From positions 3,935 through 67,934 of the forward strand of contig CAZCGA010000022.1 of assembly GCA_964498075.1 (NCBI GenBank): DNA of 64,000 nt, written 5' to 3'. The notes under the pieces are model-generated. The model saw only the letters and a list, made by a program, of their open reading frames with translations, ran no database searches and had not been told where the DNA came from. Origin of the DNA: CAZCGA01 sp964498075. GTDB lineage: Bacteria > Desulfobacterota > Binatia > HRBIN30. Within the stretch, counting starts at the first letter, position 1, and each line of letters begins with the position of its first letter. This document shows positions 1 through 8,523 of this stretch, piece after piece. The position numbers were made by a program, and so were the translations under genes.

Positions 1-271
1 CCTGGACACCGGAGCGCGCGTCCCGGTGACGCTGCAGCTCGCGGAGGAAACCTGCCTGGTAGTCGCGCAGGCCGTCGACGTGCAAGGTGCCGGCCAGCCC
101 TTCTTTCCCACCGAAGTGATGGTAGATGCTGCCGATGCTCGCGCCCGAACGCTCGCGGATCTCTTCGGCCGTCGCAGCGGCGAAGCCGCGCTCGAGAAAG
201 CAATGCAGCGCTGCGTCCAGGATCTTCCGGCGCCGCTTCTCGGTGCTCGCAGCCCGCGTCTTGACTGGCAT
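1..271 (-). CDS. TetR-family transcriptional regulator, N-terminal part (cut by window edge)
   Basis: The minus-strand frame starts at the ATG at 271-269 and runs off the left edge without a stop, giving about 90 residues. After a basic N-terminus it reads RRKILDAALHCFLERGF, then TAEEIRERSGASIGSIYHHF and GGKEGLAG. This is the canonical TetR DNA-binding helix-turn-helix with its helix-3 tail. The ligand-binding C-terminal half is outside the window, so the effector cannot be guessed. The next gene-like sequence downstream of the start is a broken oxidoreductase fragment, so no natural target is obvious. Family call is secure; function beyond DNA binding is unknown. Confidence 0.85.
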   Translation of the reverse strand, partial: MPVKTRAASTEKRRRKILDAALHCFLERGFAAATAEEIRERSGASIGSIYHHFGGKEGLAGTLHVDGLRDYQAGFLRELQRHRDARSGVQ

Positions 272-317
272 GTCGGCCCCGTGCCTACACCAATGCCGGG
301 CGCCGACGCAACGGTTC

Positions 318-575
318 CTATTGCCGGTGAGGGCCACCCGATGCGACGCCGCGCTCAGCCAGGATCCGTTCGGCCGCCCAGAGGCCGGTCGCCGCCGCAC
401 CATCCACCGAAGGCGTGCCCAGATAGTCACCCGCAAGCAAGACGCGAGCATTCGGTGGAACATGCTTCCGGTACTCGGCAATGACTCGGCTCCGGCCGAC
501 CGGCGACTTCGGTATGCCCTCCCTCCAGCGGACAATGTGCGCGAAACGCTTGGCTGTAGTCCGTTTGCTCGCCAT
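318..575 (-). pseudogene. C-terminal fragment of an FAD-dependent amine-oxidase/protoporphyrinogen-oxidase-like protein
   Basis: An 85-residue frame contains IPKSPVGRSRVIAEYRK followed by ARVLLAGDYLGTPSVDGAA and GLWAAERILAE. This is the C-terminal FAD-contacting segment of NAD(P)/FAD-dependent amine-oxidase-type proteins (AGDY, then a Ser-Val-(D/E)-Gly-Ala stretch that caps the flavin). The Rossmann N-terminus and about 350 residues of the usual protein are missing, and the upstream sequence leads straight into the AraC gene. I read it as a decayed remnant rather than a functional small protein. Confidence 0.6.
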
Positions 576-653
576 CCGCTGTCCACCTCGGCTCAGCTGC
601 GGCGAGCGTACTATCGGAGATGCTGGTGACGCGTTCGGCGCGGCGCCAACCGC

Positions 654-1406
654 TTACGTGGATGCGACAGACCGCCGTCGGGCCCGCCACGCGCTCGGTG
701 TCTCGCCCGTGGTCTTGCGGAAGAGAGCGCTGAAATGCTGCGGCGTAGCGCAGCCGATCTCCAGCGCGATGGCGGTGATCTTCGCGTCGGTGTCGGCGAG
801 GAGCGTCTGCGCGGCGCGGATACGAGCGGCATCGACTTCGGATCGGAGCGAGGTGCGCGCCCGTTGCAGCTGGCGCTGGAGGGAGCGCTCTGAAACTCCG
901 ATGGCTCGCGCGGCCGTGGCGAGCCGAAGATCGAGGTTCGTCGCCAGGAGCGCGCGCAGTCTTTGCACGGTCTCGGGCACCGCCGAGGCAGCGGCAACAA
1001 GGGAAGAAATGTGGTCCGCCAAGGCCCTGGTATCGGTCCGGCCAAGCCACTTGAGCGCCTCAACGGCACTCGTGAACACCCGAACCGGATACGAGGGCTG
1101 GCCGAGGACCTCGTAGAAGCCGGCAATGATAGCGCCCTCGATCCCGACCGGCCGAACCAGTGCGTGTCGAACTGTTCGGCTGGCGAAGTCGGGAAGATTT
1201 CTTTCGATAAATGCGGCGAAGAGTTTGTACGCCGCGGCGTCAATTCCTTCCAGCTGACTCGCGTCACTCAACACAGACAACGCGTCATCGATTTGTGGGC
1301 TTCGCCAGAGCGCGTAGGCTGCCAGCAGCGGACCAACGTCGCGCTCTTCGAACCGCCCCAGAAGACCGACCCGCAGAGCGTCGGATCGACACACCATACC
1401 ATCCAC
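654..1406 (-). CDS. AraC-family transcriptional regulator
   Basis: Product of about 250 residues from the GTG at 1406 (an in-frame ATG lies three codons in, at 1397). The last 100 residues carry the double helix-turn-helix of AraC/XylS proteins: RLATAARAIGVSERSLQRQL for the first, then KITAIALEIGCATPQHFSAL and FRKTTGETPSAWR for the second and the family signature. The N-terminal 140 residues resemble no ligand-binding domain I can name. Downstream is the broken FAD oxidoreductase; upstream, on the same strand, is an acetoacetate-decarboxylase-like gene that it may control. Effector unknown. Confidence 0.8.
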   Translation of the reverse strand: MDGMVCRSDALRVGLLGRFEERDVGPLLAAYALWRSPQIDDALSVLSDASQLEGIDAAAYKLFAAFIERNLPDFASRTVRHALVRPVGIEGAIIAGFYEVLGQPSYPVRVFTSAVEALKWLGRTDTRALADHISSLVAAASAVPETVQRLRALLATNLDLRLATAARAIGVSERSLQRQLQRARTSLRSEVDAARIRAAQTLLADTDAKITAIALEIGCATPQHFSALFRKTTGETPSAWRARRRSVAST

Positions 1407-1512
1407 GTACGCCCGGCCATGTAGCGACCGACCGGTGCCAGGAGGAATTCGTTGCTATCTGTTGCAGGGTGCATCGGCGAGGGCGGCGCTGCGGAAGTGG
1501 TTGCGCGAGGGG

Positions 1513-2316
1513 CTAGCGCCTCAAGTCCTTCAGCTTCACCAGATCCGCCACCGTCATCGACATGCTGTATCGGTAGCCAGCGAGGATCTCGCGGGGGGCG
1601 AGGTCGTGCAGTTCGTGGGCCGGCGAGGGGAAGTAGGCGAGCGTCGCCGGCCCGGTCCAGACGGCGGAGAGCTTCCTGTCGGTGGCGGTGAACTGCACCA
1701 GCTCGCACACCGCAGGCTTGTCGTGCAGGCCGGCGGTCAGCTCGGGGAAGTATCGAAGTCCGACCACCTTGCGGCCGCTCGCGAGGCCGGCGGCCCTGGG
1801 AGCCTGCTGCTTCAGGGTGACGGTGGCCTCAGCGAGGCGGCGGTCCTTCATCGCCAGCGTGGCGCCGAACGTGCCGCCTGGAATGGGCGGCGTCGCCACG
1901 CCCTCGACGTCGATGGCCCGCGTCATCCAGACCGAGCCGATCTGCTTGGGGAGCCCTTGAATGATGCCGCGCATCAGCGACACGTCTTGGTCGACGATGA
2001 TATACGGGCAGTAGAGCACCGGCTCGCCCTCGAAGCGGGCGGAGACGAGGACGAAGAACTCCTTATACTGGGCGCGGCTGGGGTCGAGGAGCTCGTCGCG
2101 GCCCGAGGTGCAGGCCTGCCAATCGAAGAAATGCGCCGCGGCGGCGCCCGGATCTTCGACATCGGGCTCAAGCCCGGGCGGCAGCACTGCGGCGACAGCG
2201 GCCGGATCGGCACGGAAGTCCACCACCAGCCCGGTGCCGGCGTAGTGCCACGGCGGCGGCAGCACCAGGCTGGAGCGCCCCTTGGGCGACAGCGGCGCGG
2301 AATAGCCTTGGAGCAT
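1513..2316 (-). CDS. Acetoacetate decarboxylase (ADC)-family protein
   Basis: A 267-residue protein. I chose the ATG at 2316 over the in-frame one at 2340 because GGGGGAGGGAG sits about 5 nt before it. The sequence shows the ADC fold pattern: HYAGTGLVVDFRADP early, EFFVLVSARFEGEPVLYCPY in the middle, then DQDVSLMRGIIQGLPKQIGSV, which holds the Lys of the catalytic region (the GLPK segment matches the GFPK seen in the paralogue at 28287). Classical ADC decarboxylates acetoacetate to acetone through a Schiff-base Lys, but this superfamily also contains aldolase/dehydratase-like members, so the substrate is not assigned. A TGAC-N5-GTCA inverted repeat lies 57 nt upstream of the start. Confidence 0.8.
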   Translation of the reverse strand: MLQGYSAPLSPKGRSSLVLPPPWHYAGTGLVVDFRADPAAVAAVLPPGLEPDVEDPGAAAAHFFDWQACTSGRDELLDPSRAQYKEFFVLVSARFEGEPVLYCPYIIVDQDVSLMRGIIQGLPKQIGSVWMTRAIDVEGVATPPIPGGTFGATLAMKDRRLAEATVTLKQQAPRAAGLASGRKVVGLRYFPELTAGLHDKPAVCELVQFTATDRKLSAVWTGPATLAYFPSPAHELHDLAPREILAGYRYSMSMTVADLVKLKDLRR

Positions 2317-2850
2317 GGTGACTCCCTCCCCCTGTAGCATTGGATGCGAGCGGACCGAACCTCTCCAATCCTTGACACTACGTCATACTACATCGCGCTC
2401 GCCTCGTCCTACCTCAGGCTCGCCTCGTGCGAGTCAGCGAGTGTATTGCTCTCCCCCAAGATGTGCAGCCACCTGGTCTCCGACGACCCAACTGTCACGG
2501 GGCACCGGCGCGACGTGGAAGAGGTCGCCGGCGCGCAACTCGGGCCACTTGGGATTGCTCCTTCTCTGACGACGCCTCTGGCAGTCTGGTTGCGGTACCG
2601 TTGCAAGCGCCGCGTCTGCGAGGCCAGCCCCCGTTCCAACTCGCCGTGGCTTCTTGTGCCCTCTTGGCGGTGTCTCCGTCATTCCTGGAACTCCCTACCC
2701 ACGTTGGCTTCACGCTGTCAGGCGGCCCCGGGCTCATCCGCAAGGATCACCGAGCGTTTCAACGAGCCCGTCCGACTCATACCCGGACCGCCGCGCGGCT
2801 GCCATCGAGAAGTTGTCCCGGCGTTCGGGCTCCGGTACAAGCTGCGCACT
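2317..2850. other. 534-bp gap with a candidate operator and a dead cupin fragment
   Basis: Between the divergent ADC-like and restriction-modification genes. At 2373-2385 there is a TGAC-ACTAC-GTCA inverted repeat that resembles the palindromes before the second ADC-like gene. A cupin remnant lies at 2434-2556. The plus-strand frame of the restriction-modification gene stays open back to 2344, but that stretch is Cys/Ser/Arg-rich, has no recognisable domain, and I do not count it as coding. A TTGACA at 2372 has no acceptable -10 at normal spacing. From 2557 to 2850 I see nothing. Confidence 0.5.
2434..2556 (-). pseudogene. Remnant of a cupin-domain protein
   Basis: Reading the minus strand into the stop at 2434 gives WPELRAGDLFHVAPVPRDSW then VVGDQVAAHLGGEQYTR. 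This has the spacing of a cupin C-terminal strand set (GD-x-F-x-x-x-P...DSWVVG...H..G...Y). It is close in pattern to LAPGDCFAIEPGHDSWVVG in the cupin domain of the fusion gene at 8524-10059. About six residues around the second His-containing strand are missing and there is no cupin sequence upstream in frame, so this is a fragment. Found by translating by eye; homology search would settle it. Confidence 0.5.
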
Positions 2851-5800
2851 ATGCGCTCGCTTCCCCTGAAAGCGAATCACAAGCGCATCGGTGCCTACCA
2901 TCAGTCACTCGCGGAGTTCGCCGCGCTCGGTGTGGCACATGAGACCGCGGTGCGCGCTGCCTTTCAGGCGCTCCTTGAAGACTGCACGGCGCTGGTCAAC
3001 AAAGGCCGCGCCGACAAGTGGAAGCTCGTGCCGGAGTATTCGCTGAAGACGAAATCCGGCGCGCGGATCACGCCCGACGGCGCGTTGCTCGACAGCTTCC
3101 GCCTGATCCACGGCTTGTGGGAAGCCAAGGACACCGACGACGATCTCGAAAGGGAGATCACCGCCAAATTCAAAGCCGGCTATCCGCGCGACAACATCCT
3201 GTTTCAGGCGCCGCACCGCGCCGTGCTCGTGCAAGACGGCGAGCGCGCCCTCGACCTCGACATCTCCAAGCCAGAGCATCTCGTCGAGATCCTCCACACC
3301 TTCTTTGGATATCAGGCCCCGGCCTTCGACGAGTGGGAAACGGCCGTCGAGGAATTCAAGACCCGCCTCCCCGAGATCGGCCGCGCCCTGCGCGACCTGT
3401 TGCGCGCCGAAAAGAAGAGCAACAAACTCTACGCGGACATCTTCGACGGCTTCGTCAACCTCTGCCGCCAGGCGCTCAATCCGAACCTCGCTGTTGCTGC
3501 CGTCGAGGAGATGCTCATCCAGCACCTCCTCACCGAGCGCATCTTCCGCAAGATCTTCGACGTGGGCGATTTCATGCAGCGCAACAACATCGCCGCCGAG
3601 ATCGAGAAAGTCGTCACCGCCCTGACCATTCGTTCCTTCTCGCGCGACCAGTTCCTCCGTGAGCTCGACCGCTTCTACAAGGCGATCGAAGACGCCGCCG
3701 GCACCATCCAGGAGTTCTCCGAGAAGCAGAAGTTCCTCAACACAGTTTACGAACAGTTCTTCCAAGGCTTCGCCGTCGAGCGGGCCGATACGATGGGCAT
3801 CGTCTACACGCCACAGGAGATCGTCGAATTCATCCTCGGCAGCGTGGAGGAAATCCTGCGCACCGAGTTTGACCGCACGCTCGGCGACCCGGGCGTCCAC
3901 GTCATCGACCCCTTCGTCGGCACCGGCAACTTCATGGTGAATATCATCCGCCGGCTGCCCAAGACCCGGCTCGAGGACAAGTACCGGAACGAACTGCACT
4001 GCAACGAGGTCATGCTGCTGCCCTACTACGTAGCGGCGATGAACATCGAGCACACGTTCTGGGAGCGGATCGGCCGCTACGAAGCCTTCCCCGGCATCTG
4101 CCTGGTGGACACGTTCGAGACTGCGGAGAAGGCGCAGGCGGAGTTTGGTTTCTTCAATCCCGAGAATACCGAGCGGGTCAAGCGCCAGAAAGCCGCCCCG
4201 ATCTTCGTCGTCCTTGGCAATCCACCGTACAATGCGTGGCAGCAGGACGAGAACGACAACAACAAGAACCGCAAGTACGAGGAGGTCGACAGTCGGGTTC
4301 GCGACACGTACGGCGCTGATTCATCGGCGACGCTCCAGAACAGCTTGGCAGACCCCTACATCAAAGCGTTCCGCTGGGCATCGGATCGCATTGCCGACGA
4401 GGGCGTCGTCGCCTTCGTGACGAACAACGGATTCGTCGAGGGAATAGCCTGCGATGGGATGCGCAAGCATCTTGCCCGCGACTTCGACGCCATCTACGTC
4501 CTGGATCTTGGCGGCAACGTCCGCAAGAACCCGAAGCTCTCCGGGACCACGCATAATGTCTTCGGTATTCAGGTCGGCGTGAGCATCACGCTTCTCATCC
4601 GTCACGACAAGGAACGGACGACATCGGCAAAAGTTGACTACCACGCCGTCCCAACCGATTGGCGAAAGGAAGAGAAGTATGCGTTCCTTACGAAGGCCGC
4701 AGACGCCAGCGGAATTGAGTGGGCGACACTCACGCCGGATCGTAGAAACAGCTGGATTACCGGTGATCTGGATGCGAGCTTTGACGGCCTGCTTGCAATC
4801 GGCAGCAAGGCAGTCAAGCAGGACGCGAACAGTCCCGCTGTGTTTCGTGCTTACTGCCGCGGCGTTTGTTCCAATAGCGACGCCTATGTCTACGGCTTTG
4901 ATCGCGAGGCGCTGGTCAATCGCGCCGGGGCGATGATTGAAAGCTACGGTGTCGAGCTGGCGCGTTGGCGGAAGAAGGGGCGCCCCAAGAACATCGACGG
5001 GCTTCTGAAAGTCGACGAGCGGGTACTAAAGTGGATTCGGCGGACGAAGAAGGAGCTTGTCCGCGATGTGGACGTCGCCTTTCACGAAAGTAAGGTGCGC
5101 GAAGCACTCTATAGGCCGTTCACCAAGCAGGCCTACTACTTTGAGGAGAGCTTCAACGAGGACGTCTATCAATTCCCGACGTTTCTCCCGACGGACGCAG
5201 CAGAGAAGGAAAACGTCGCGATCTGCCTCACGGACTGCGGCTCGGAAAAGCCCTTCATGGCCCTCGCAGCCGCGAGCATCGTGGACCTTCATCTTGTGGG
5301 TGCGGGCGCGAGTTCCCAATGCTTCCCCTTCTACACCTACGACGGCGAGGACGGAGGGCAGCGGGAGAACATTCCGCCCTCAACGTTGCTACATTTCCAG
5401 CAGCACTATGACGACAAGGGGATCACCAAGTGGGACATCTTCCACTACGTGTATGCGGTGCTGCATCACCCGGAGTATCGCGCGCGCTATGCCGCCAACC
5501 TGCGGCGCGAGCTGCCGCGCATCCCGCTGGTCGGTAAAGACGCGGATGTCTTTCACGCCTATGCCGAGAGCGGCCGGAATCTCGCCGATCTGCATGTCGA
5601 CTACGAGCGCGCCGCGGAGTATCCGCTCAAGCGCGTGGAGAATCCCGAGCTGCCGCTGGACTGGCGCGTGAAGAGGATGCGACTGAGCAAGGACAAGACG
5701 GCCATCATCTACAACGACTTCCTCACCCTCGCCGGTGTGCCGGAGACCGCCTTCGCCTACCGGCTCGGCAACCGTTCGGTCATCGATCAATACCAGGTGA

Positions 5801-5946
5801 GCACCGACGCCCGGAGCGGCATCACCAACGACCCGAACCGTGCGGACGAGCCGGACTACATCGTGAAGCTGGTGGGCCGGGTGATCACCGTGAGCCTCGA
5901 AACGCAGAAGCTGATCGCCGCACTGCCGCCGCTCGATGTGAAATGA
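2851..5946 (+). CDS. Type ISP-like restriction-modification enzyme (nuclease + N6-adenine methyltransferase + specificity domain)
   Basis: A 1031-residue protein from the ATG at 2851 (MRSLPLKANHKRIGAYHQSL); the frame is open upstream but not protein-like. Residues 60-110 contain ITPDGALLD...GLWEAKD, a PD-(D/E)xK nuclease pattern with E91 and K93. The methyltransferase core follows: DPFVGTGNF at 353 is SAM motif I and NPPYN at 457 is catalytic motif IV of N6-adenine enzymes. The C-terminal 350 residues (HYVYAVLHHPEYRARYAANL, then ELPLDWRVKRMRLSKDK) are the target-recognition domain of type ISP enzymes. Full type ISP proteins such as LlaBIII (about 1600 residues) carry an SF2 helicase after the nuclease; it is absent here. 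A HEPN gene follows 21 bp downstream. Role in defence is inferred. Confidence 0.85.
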   Translation: MRSLPLKANHKRIGAYHQSLAEFAALGVAHETAVRAAFQALLEDCTALVNKGRADKWKLVPEYSLKTKSGARITPDGALLDSFRLIHGLWEAKDTDDDLEREITAKFKAGYPRDNILFQAPHRAVLVQDGERALDLDISKPEHLVEILHTFFGYQAPAFDEWETAVEEFKTRLPEIGRALRDLLRAEKKSNKLYADIFDGFVNLCRQALNPNLAVAAVEEMLIQHLLTERIFRKIFDVGDFMQRNNIAAEIEKVVTALTIRSFSRDQFLRELDRFYKAIEDAAGTIQEFSEKQKFLNTVYEQFFQGFAVERADTMGIVYTPQEIVEFILGSVEEILRTEFDRTLGDPGVHVIDPFVGTGNFMVNIIRRLPKTRLEDKYRNELHCNEVMLLPYYVAAMNIEHTFWERIGRYEAFPGICLVDTFETAEKAQAEFGFFNPENTERVKRQKAAPIFVVLGNPPYNAWQQDENDNNKNRKYEEVDSRVRDTYGADSSATLQNSLADPYIKAFRWASDRIADEGVVAFVTNNGFVEGIACDGMRKHLARDFDAIYVLDLGGNVRKNPKLSGTTHNVFGIQVGVSITLLIRHDKERTTSAKVDYHAVPTDWRKEEKYAFLTKAADASGIEWATLTPDRRNSWITGDLDASFDGLLAIGSKAVKQDANSPAVFRAYCRGVCSNSDAYVYGFDREALVNRAGAMIESYGVELARWRKKGRPKNIDGLLKVDERVLKWIRRTKKELVRDVDVAFHESKVREALYRPFTKQAYYFEESFNEDVYQFPTFLPTDAAEKENVAICLTDCGSEKPFMALAAASIVDLHLVGAGASSQCFPFYTYDGEDGGQRENIPPSTLLHFQQHYDDKGITKWDIFHYVYAVLHHPEYRARYAANLRRELPRIPLVGKDADVFHAYAESGRNLADLHVDYERAAEYPLKRVENPELPLDWRVKRMRLSKDKTAIIYNDFLTLAGVPETAFAYRLGNRSVIDQYQVSTDARSGITNDPNRADEPDYIVKLVGRVITVSLETQKLIAALPPLDVK

Positions 5947-5967
5947 AAGATATCAAGTCAGTTCGAA

Positions 5968-7311
5968 GTGAATTCGATGAGTCCAAAGGAAATTGAGAAG
6001 CTGACGGCAGGATCGTGGGCACTGGATTGCAGTTGCATCGCACTCACCCAGCGGACTTCTGCCCACGCGCGGGTGTACTCCGGGCCCGGATGGGTACGAC
6101 AAACGCACGATGGAGAGTTTGCCTTCAAGATCCTCGTTAAGGATTCTGCCCGAGCGACGCGCCGTCTCACTGAACGTGTCCACCCACCGGGTGCGGTGAT
6201 TCCTGACGAGGAATACTTCGACCTCTGCGCCACAGACGAACACGGGCGAGAGTGGAAGGTGGAGCGAATCCGACCCAAGCGTGTCTCGAGGGGCCTCACC
6301 CATAGCGTCATCGAAGGGGTTGTACCTCGGCTCGTGAATGTCTCCGAGACAGTGCCGTCTGGTGCGCACGCCCGGCTTCTCTTTCCTGAACGTATTGAGA
6401 TTCCTTGCACGACAGGTACTGAGACTACAACAACGATAAGAGGTCAGTGGCGGAGCAGTGCCCAGAAAACGAATGTGGCAGAGGTCACCGCGTGCGGTCA
6501 CCGTTTTCTCCTCCTCATGGATGATGATGTTCTCTGGCTCGAAATTGAGCCGGAAGATGAGCGGCTCGCGCCTCAGATCGAAGCAAGGATCATGGAGGCA
6601 CTTGAGTTTGTGCTCGCGCGTCCCATGCCATGGGTTCTCCGAGAAAGGGAAGACGGGAAGGTCCAGTGGACAGAGGTAAGGCCACGTATAATGACCCGAG
6701 TACTCCGACGCTTTCCACCGATATTCTTTACGCGCCTGGAGGGCGCCGAGGCGACATGGACGCTCTGCGCGCAGTATCTTAAGCATGTCATCAATCACAA
6801 GGGCGAGGAATGGCACCCGCTCTCGGAGCGGGTACACTCAGTGTTGGCAGCGAGTGCCGGCTCCCTTGAAACGCACGCGCTAACCCTTGGGGTGGAGATC
6901 GAGGGCATCTTGAAGTCGGAGTTCCACAAGGTGGCTGCGCCCGACGAAACCTTTCGTGACCAGATCCGACAAGCCGTGGAACTCATCAACACTTCGTCGC
7001 TCGTCGAGTCGGCCAAGAAGCGGATCGCGAACCGTCTCAAGAACATGTGCGGCCCGACCGCTACCGACCAGCTTCGAGGTCTCACGAAGGCGGGAAAGGT
7101 CACTGCTGAATATGTCCGCGCGTGGGCGGACCTTCGAAACCGTTTAGCGCACGCCGGGCACTCTCGTCACCTCCCACTACAGGAGTTCATCGACTTGCTC
7201 ACGAGCGTGACGGTATTGCTGCACCAGCTTGTATTCACCGCCATCGGGTATCGCGGCTCTTATACGGATTATGGGAGTCCTGGATGGCCCCAGAAAACTC
7301 CAGAGTTGTAG
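5968..7311 (+). CDS. HEPN-domain protein, possibly ApeA-like, next to the restriction enzyme
   Basis: A 447-residue protein from GTG 5968 (ATG at 5977 is an alternative; no clear ribosome-binding site for either). The C-terminal 100 residues are helical and contain WADLRNRLAHAG with R390-x4-H395, the catalytic RNase signature of HEPN proteins. The first 330 residues are beta-rich (for example FLLLMDDDVLWLEIEPEDER) and match no domain I can name securely. The layout of a large N-terminal sensor followed by HEPN is like that of anti-phage ApeA-type proteins. It starts 21 bp after the restriction-modification gene, so the two are probably co-transcribed. Base composition (more A/T in wobble positions than the envelope operon) fits an acquired island. 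Confidence 0.6.
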   Translation: MNSMSPKEIEKLTAGSWALDCSCIALTQRTSAHARVYSGPGWVRQTHDGEFAFKILVKDSARATRRLTERVHPPGAVIPDEEYFDLCATDEHGREWKVERIRPKRVSRGLTHSVIEGVVPRLVNVSETVPSGAHARLLFPERIEIPCTTGTETTTTIRGQWRSSAQKTNVAEVTACGHRFLLLMDDDVLWLEIEPEDERLAPQIEARIMEALEFVLARPMPWVLREREDGKVQWTEVRPRIMTRVLRRFPPIFFTRLEGAEATWTLCAQYLKHVINHKGEEWHPLSERVHSVLAASAGSLETHALTLGVEIEGILKSEFHKVAAPDETFRDQIRQAVELINTSSLVESAKKRIANRLKNMCGPTATDQLRGLTKAGKVTAEYVRAWADLRNRLAHAGHSRHLPLQEFIDLLTSVTVLLHQLVFTAIGYRGSYTDYGSPGWPQKTPEL

Positions 7312-7415
7312 AGGAAGGCACGGCCGGTCTTCCCAAGCCTGGTCTCTATCGATGGTGTGGCCGCAGGTGGGTTCGGAGATTCGTGTGACGGTGCCGGCGC
7401 AATCTCCGAGCGCGG

Positions 7416-7607
7416 TCACTTCGGGTCGGGAACACCAAGCTGGCGGCAGATCTTTCGCGCCAATAGGTCCGCGATCTCTGTGTGACGGGGGACGGTGCTC
7501 CTACGGGTGGGATCGGCCAGGTTGATATAACGGCTGTGCTTGGCTCCTTCGTCGAGGAACACGCAACCGAAGCGCTCGAGGTGGCGGATCAATTCCCGCC
7601 GCTTCAT
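7416..7607 (-). CDS. hicA: HicA-family mRNA interferase toxin
   Basis: A 63-residue protein with the HicA double-stranded-RNA-binding fold: KRRELIRHLERFGCVFLDEG, then AKHSRYINL with the catalytic His of the G-x-x-H element, then TVPRHTEIADLLARKICRQL. HicA cleaves mRNA and is held inactive by HicB. Its ATG directly abuts the stop of the upstream hicB (no intergenic base), so the pair is translationally coupled. The antitoxin is encoded first here, the reverse of the more common hicA-hicB order. Confidence 0.85.
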   Translation of the reverse strand: MKRRELIRHLERFGCVFLDEGAKHSRYINLADPTRRSTVPRHTEIADLLARKICRQLGVPDPK

Positions 7608-7808
7608 TCACACCTCGATCTCCTGCACAACCACCTTGCTCTTTGGAACGCGCGTGAGATCGACAGGCTTTTGAATGCAGTGGACCGCGTCAATCAGGTT
7701 CTCCCGCGCCTCTTCGATGGTCGCACCTTGCGTCAGTGCTCCAGGCACGTCATCGGTCCACGCCACCCACCATTTGCCGTCTTGTACGAAGGTTGCCTTG
7801 ATCTTCAT
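7608..7808 (-). CDS. hicB: HicB-family antitoxin
   Basis: A 66-residue protein: MKIKATFVQDGKWWVAWTDD, then PGALTQGATIEEARENLIDAV. This is the partial RNase H-like fold of HicB antitoxins, which bind and block HicA. No C-terminal helix-turn-helix or ribbon-helix-helix is present, so autoregulation by this protein alone is doubtful. It precedes hicA directly on the same strand. Confidence 0.85.
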   Translation of the reverse strand: MKIKATFVQDGKWWVAWTDDVPGALTQGATIEEARENLIDAVHCIQKPVDLTRVPKSKVVVQEIEV

Positions 7809-7851
7809 CGGGTTCCTCCGGCTCGTCGAGCGTCGCGTCGTCTGCCACTGC

Positions 7852-8175
7852 TTACCGCGCTGCCGCGGAGAATGCTACCACGACGTCAGTCAGCAACGTC
7901 CACGGTGCCATCGACCTTTCTGAGAGGACCCAACTTGTCGACGCGCGCGTCGCCGCAGCGATCCAAAGATCGTTCTTGTCGTCAAAGATCGCCCAGCCGT
8001 TGGATTTGGCGAGCGTGCTCAGATCGGCGTAGGCATCGATGACGCGGGCGTCGGAGATATCGACGCCCACCATCTCCTTCTTGACACAGTGGAGAAGAAT
8101 GCCCGTATCGAGCAGCCAGGTCGTGGCGCTCGGCGTCAGCTGATCTCTTCCACAGCTGCGGCAAAAGGGACTCAA
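7852..8175 (-). pseudogene. Internally deleted PIN-domain (VapC-like) toxin remnant
   Basis: The 107-residue frame begins TTWLLDTGILLHCVKKEMVG (first catalytic Asp of a PIN domain, LLDT) and later has ILFDDKNDLWIAAATRA-like sequence (AIFDDKNDLWIAAATRAS; second half of the domain with NDLWIAA). The roughly 60 residues that should separate them, with the central acidic residues, are reduced to a short stretch. PIN nucleases need three or four acidic residues around one metal site, so this copy should be inactive. No VapB antitoxin is visible next to it. Confidence 0.55.
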
Positions 8176-8342
8176 ACCGCGCGCCAGGATGTGGAGCGTG
8201 TCCGTGCCTCCGCGTCGCGCGGGAGGCGTAGACGCACGTGATGCGCTCCGTCGGCTCCGAACCGAACTCGGCGTATCGCTTCCCCGTGCCGAAGGCTCAC
8301 GATCCGATTCGCCGAGTCCGGCCGGGAGCGAACGTCAGCCAG

Positions 8343-8445
8343 GTCCGCCTCGCATGAAGCAGAGAATCACGTGGTCGCCAGGTGTGAGCGAGGTGACGCC
8401 CGCCCCAACCTCCTCAACCACGCCTGCACGCCCGTGACCTGATGA
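8343..8445 (-). pseudogene. Fragment of a zinc-type alcohol dehydrogenase
   Basis: The minus strand reads GHGRAGVVEEVGAGVTSLTP then GDHVILCFMRGGP before a stop. This matches the GHEGAGVVxxVGxGV...GDHV core of medium-chain zinc alcohol dehydrogenases, with the catalytic-site Glu of GHE replaced by Gly. Nothing before or after continues the protein. The rest of the 8176-8523 gap shows no gene. Confidence 0.55.
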
Positions 8446-8523
8446 TACGCGGCGATACTCGACGGCACCAAACTCGACCCATTTCGTTCGGATCAGGAGT
8501 TTCTCGGGCGAGCGCAGACACCA

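Noticed and set aside
2372..2377. TTGACA resembling a -35 box
   Set aside because: No acceptable -10 hexamer at 16-18 bp; the bases form part of the TGAC-N5-GTCA palindrome.
2344..2850. N-terminal extension of the restriction-modification protein
   Set aside because: Open frame but Cys/Ser/Arg-rich, no domain, overlaps the cupin fragment; the protein start at 2851 fits the family better.
2905..4053. 382-residue minus-strand frame inside the restriction-modification gene
   Set aside because: Leu/Asp/Val-rich antisense of a gene with clear methyltransferase motifs.
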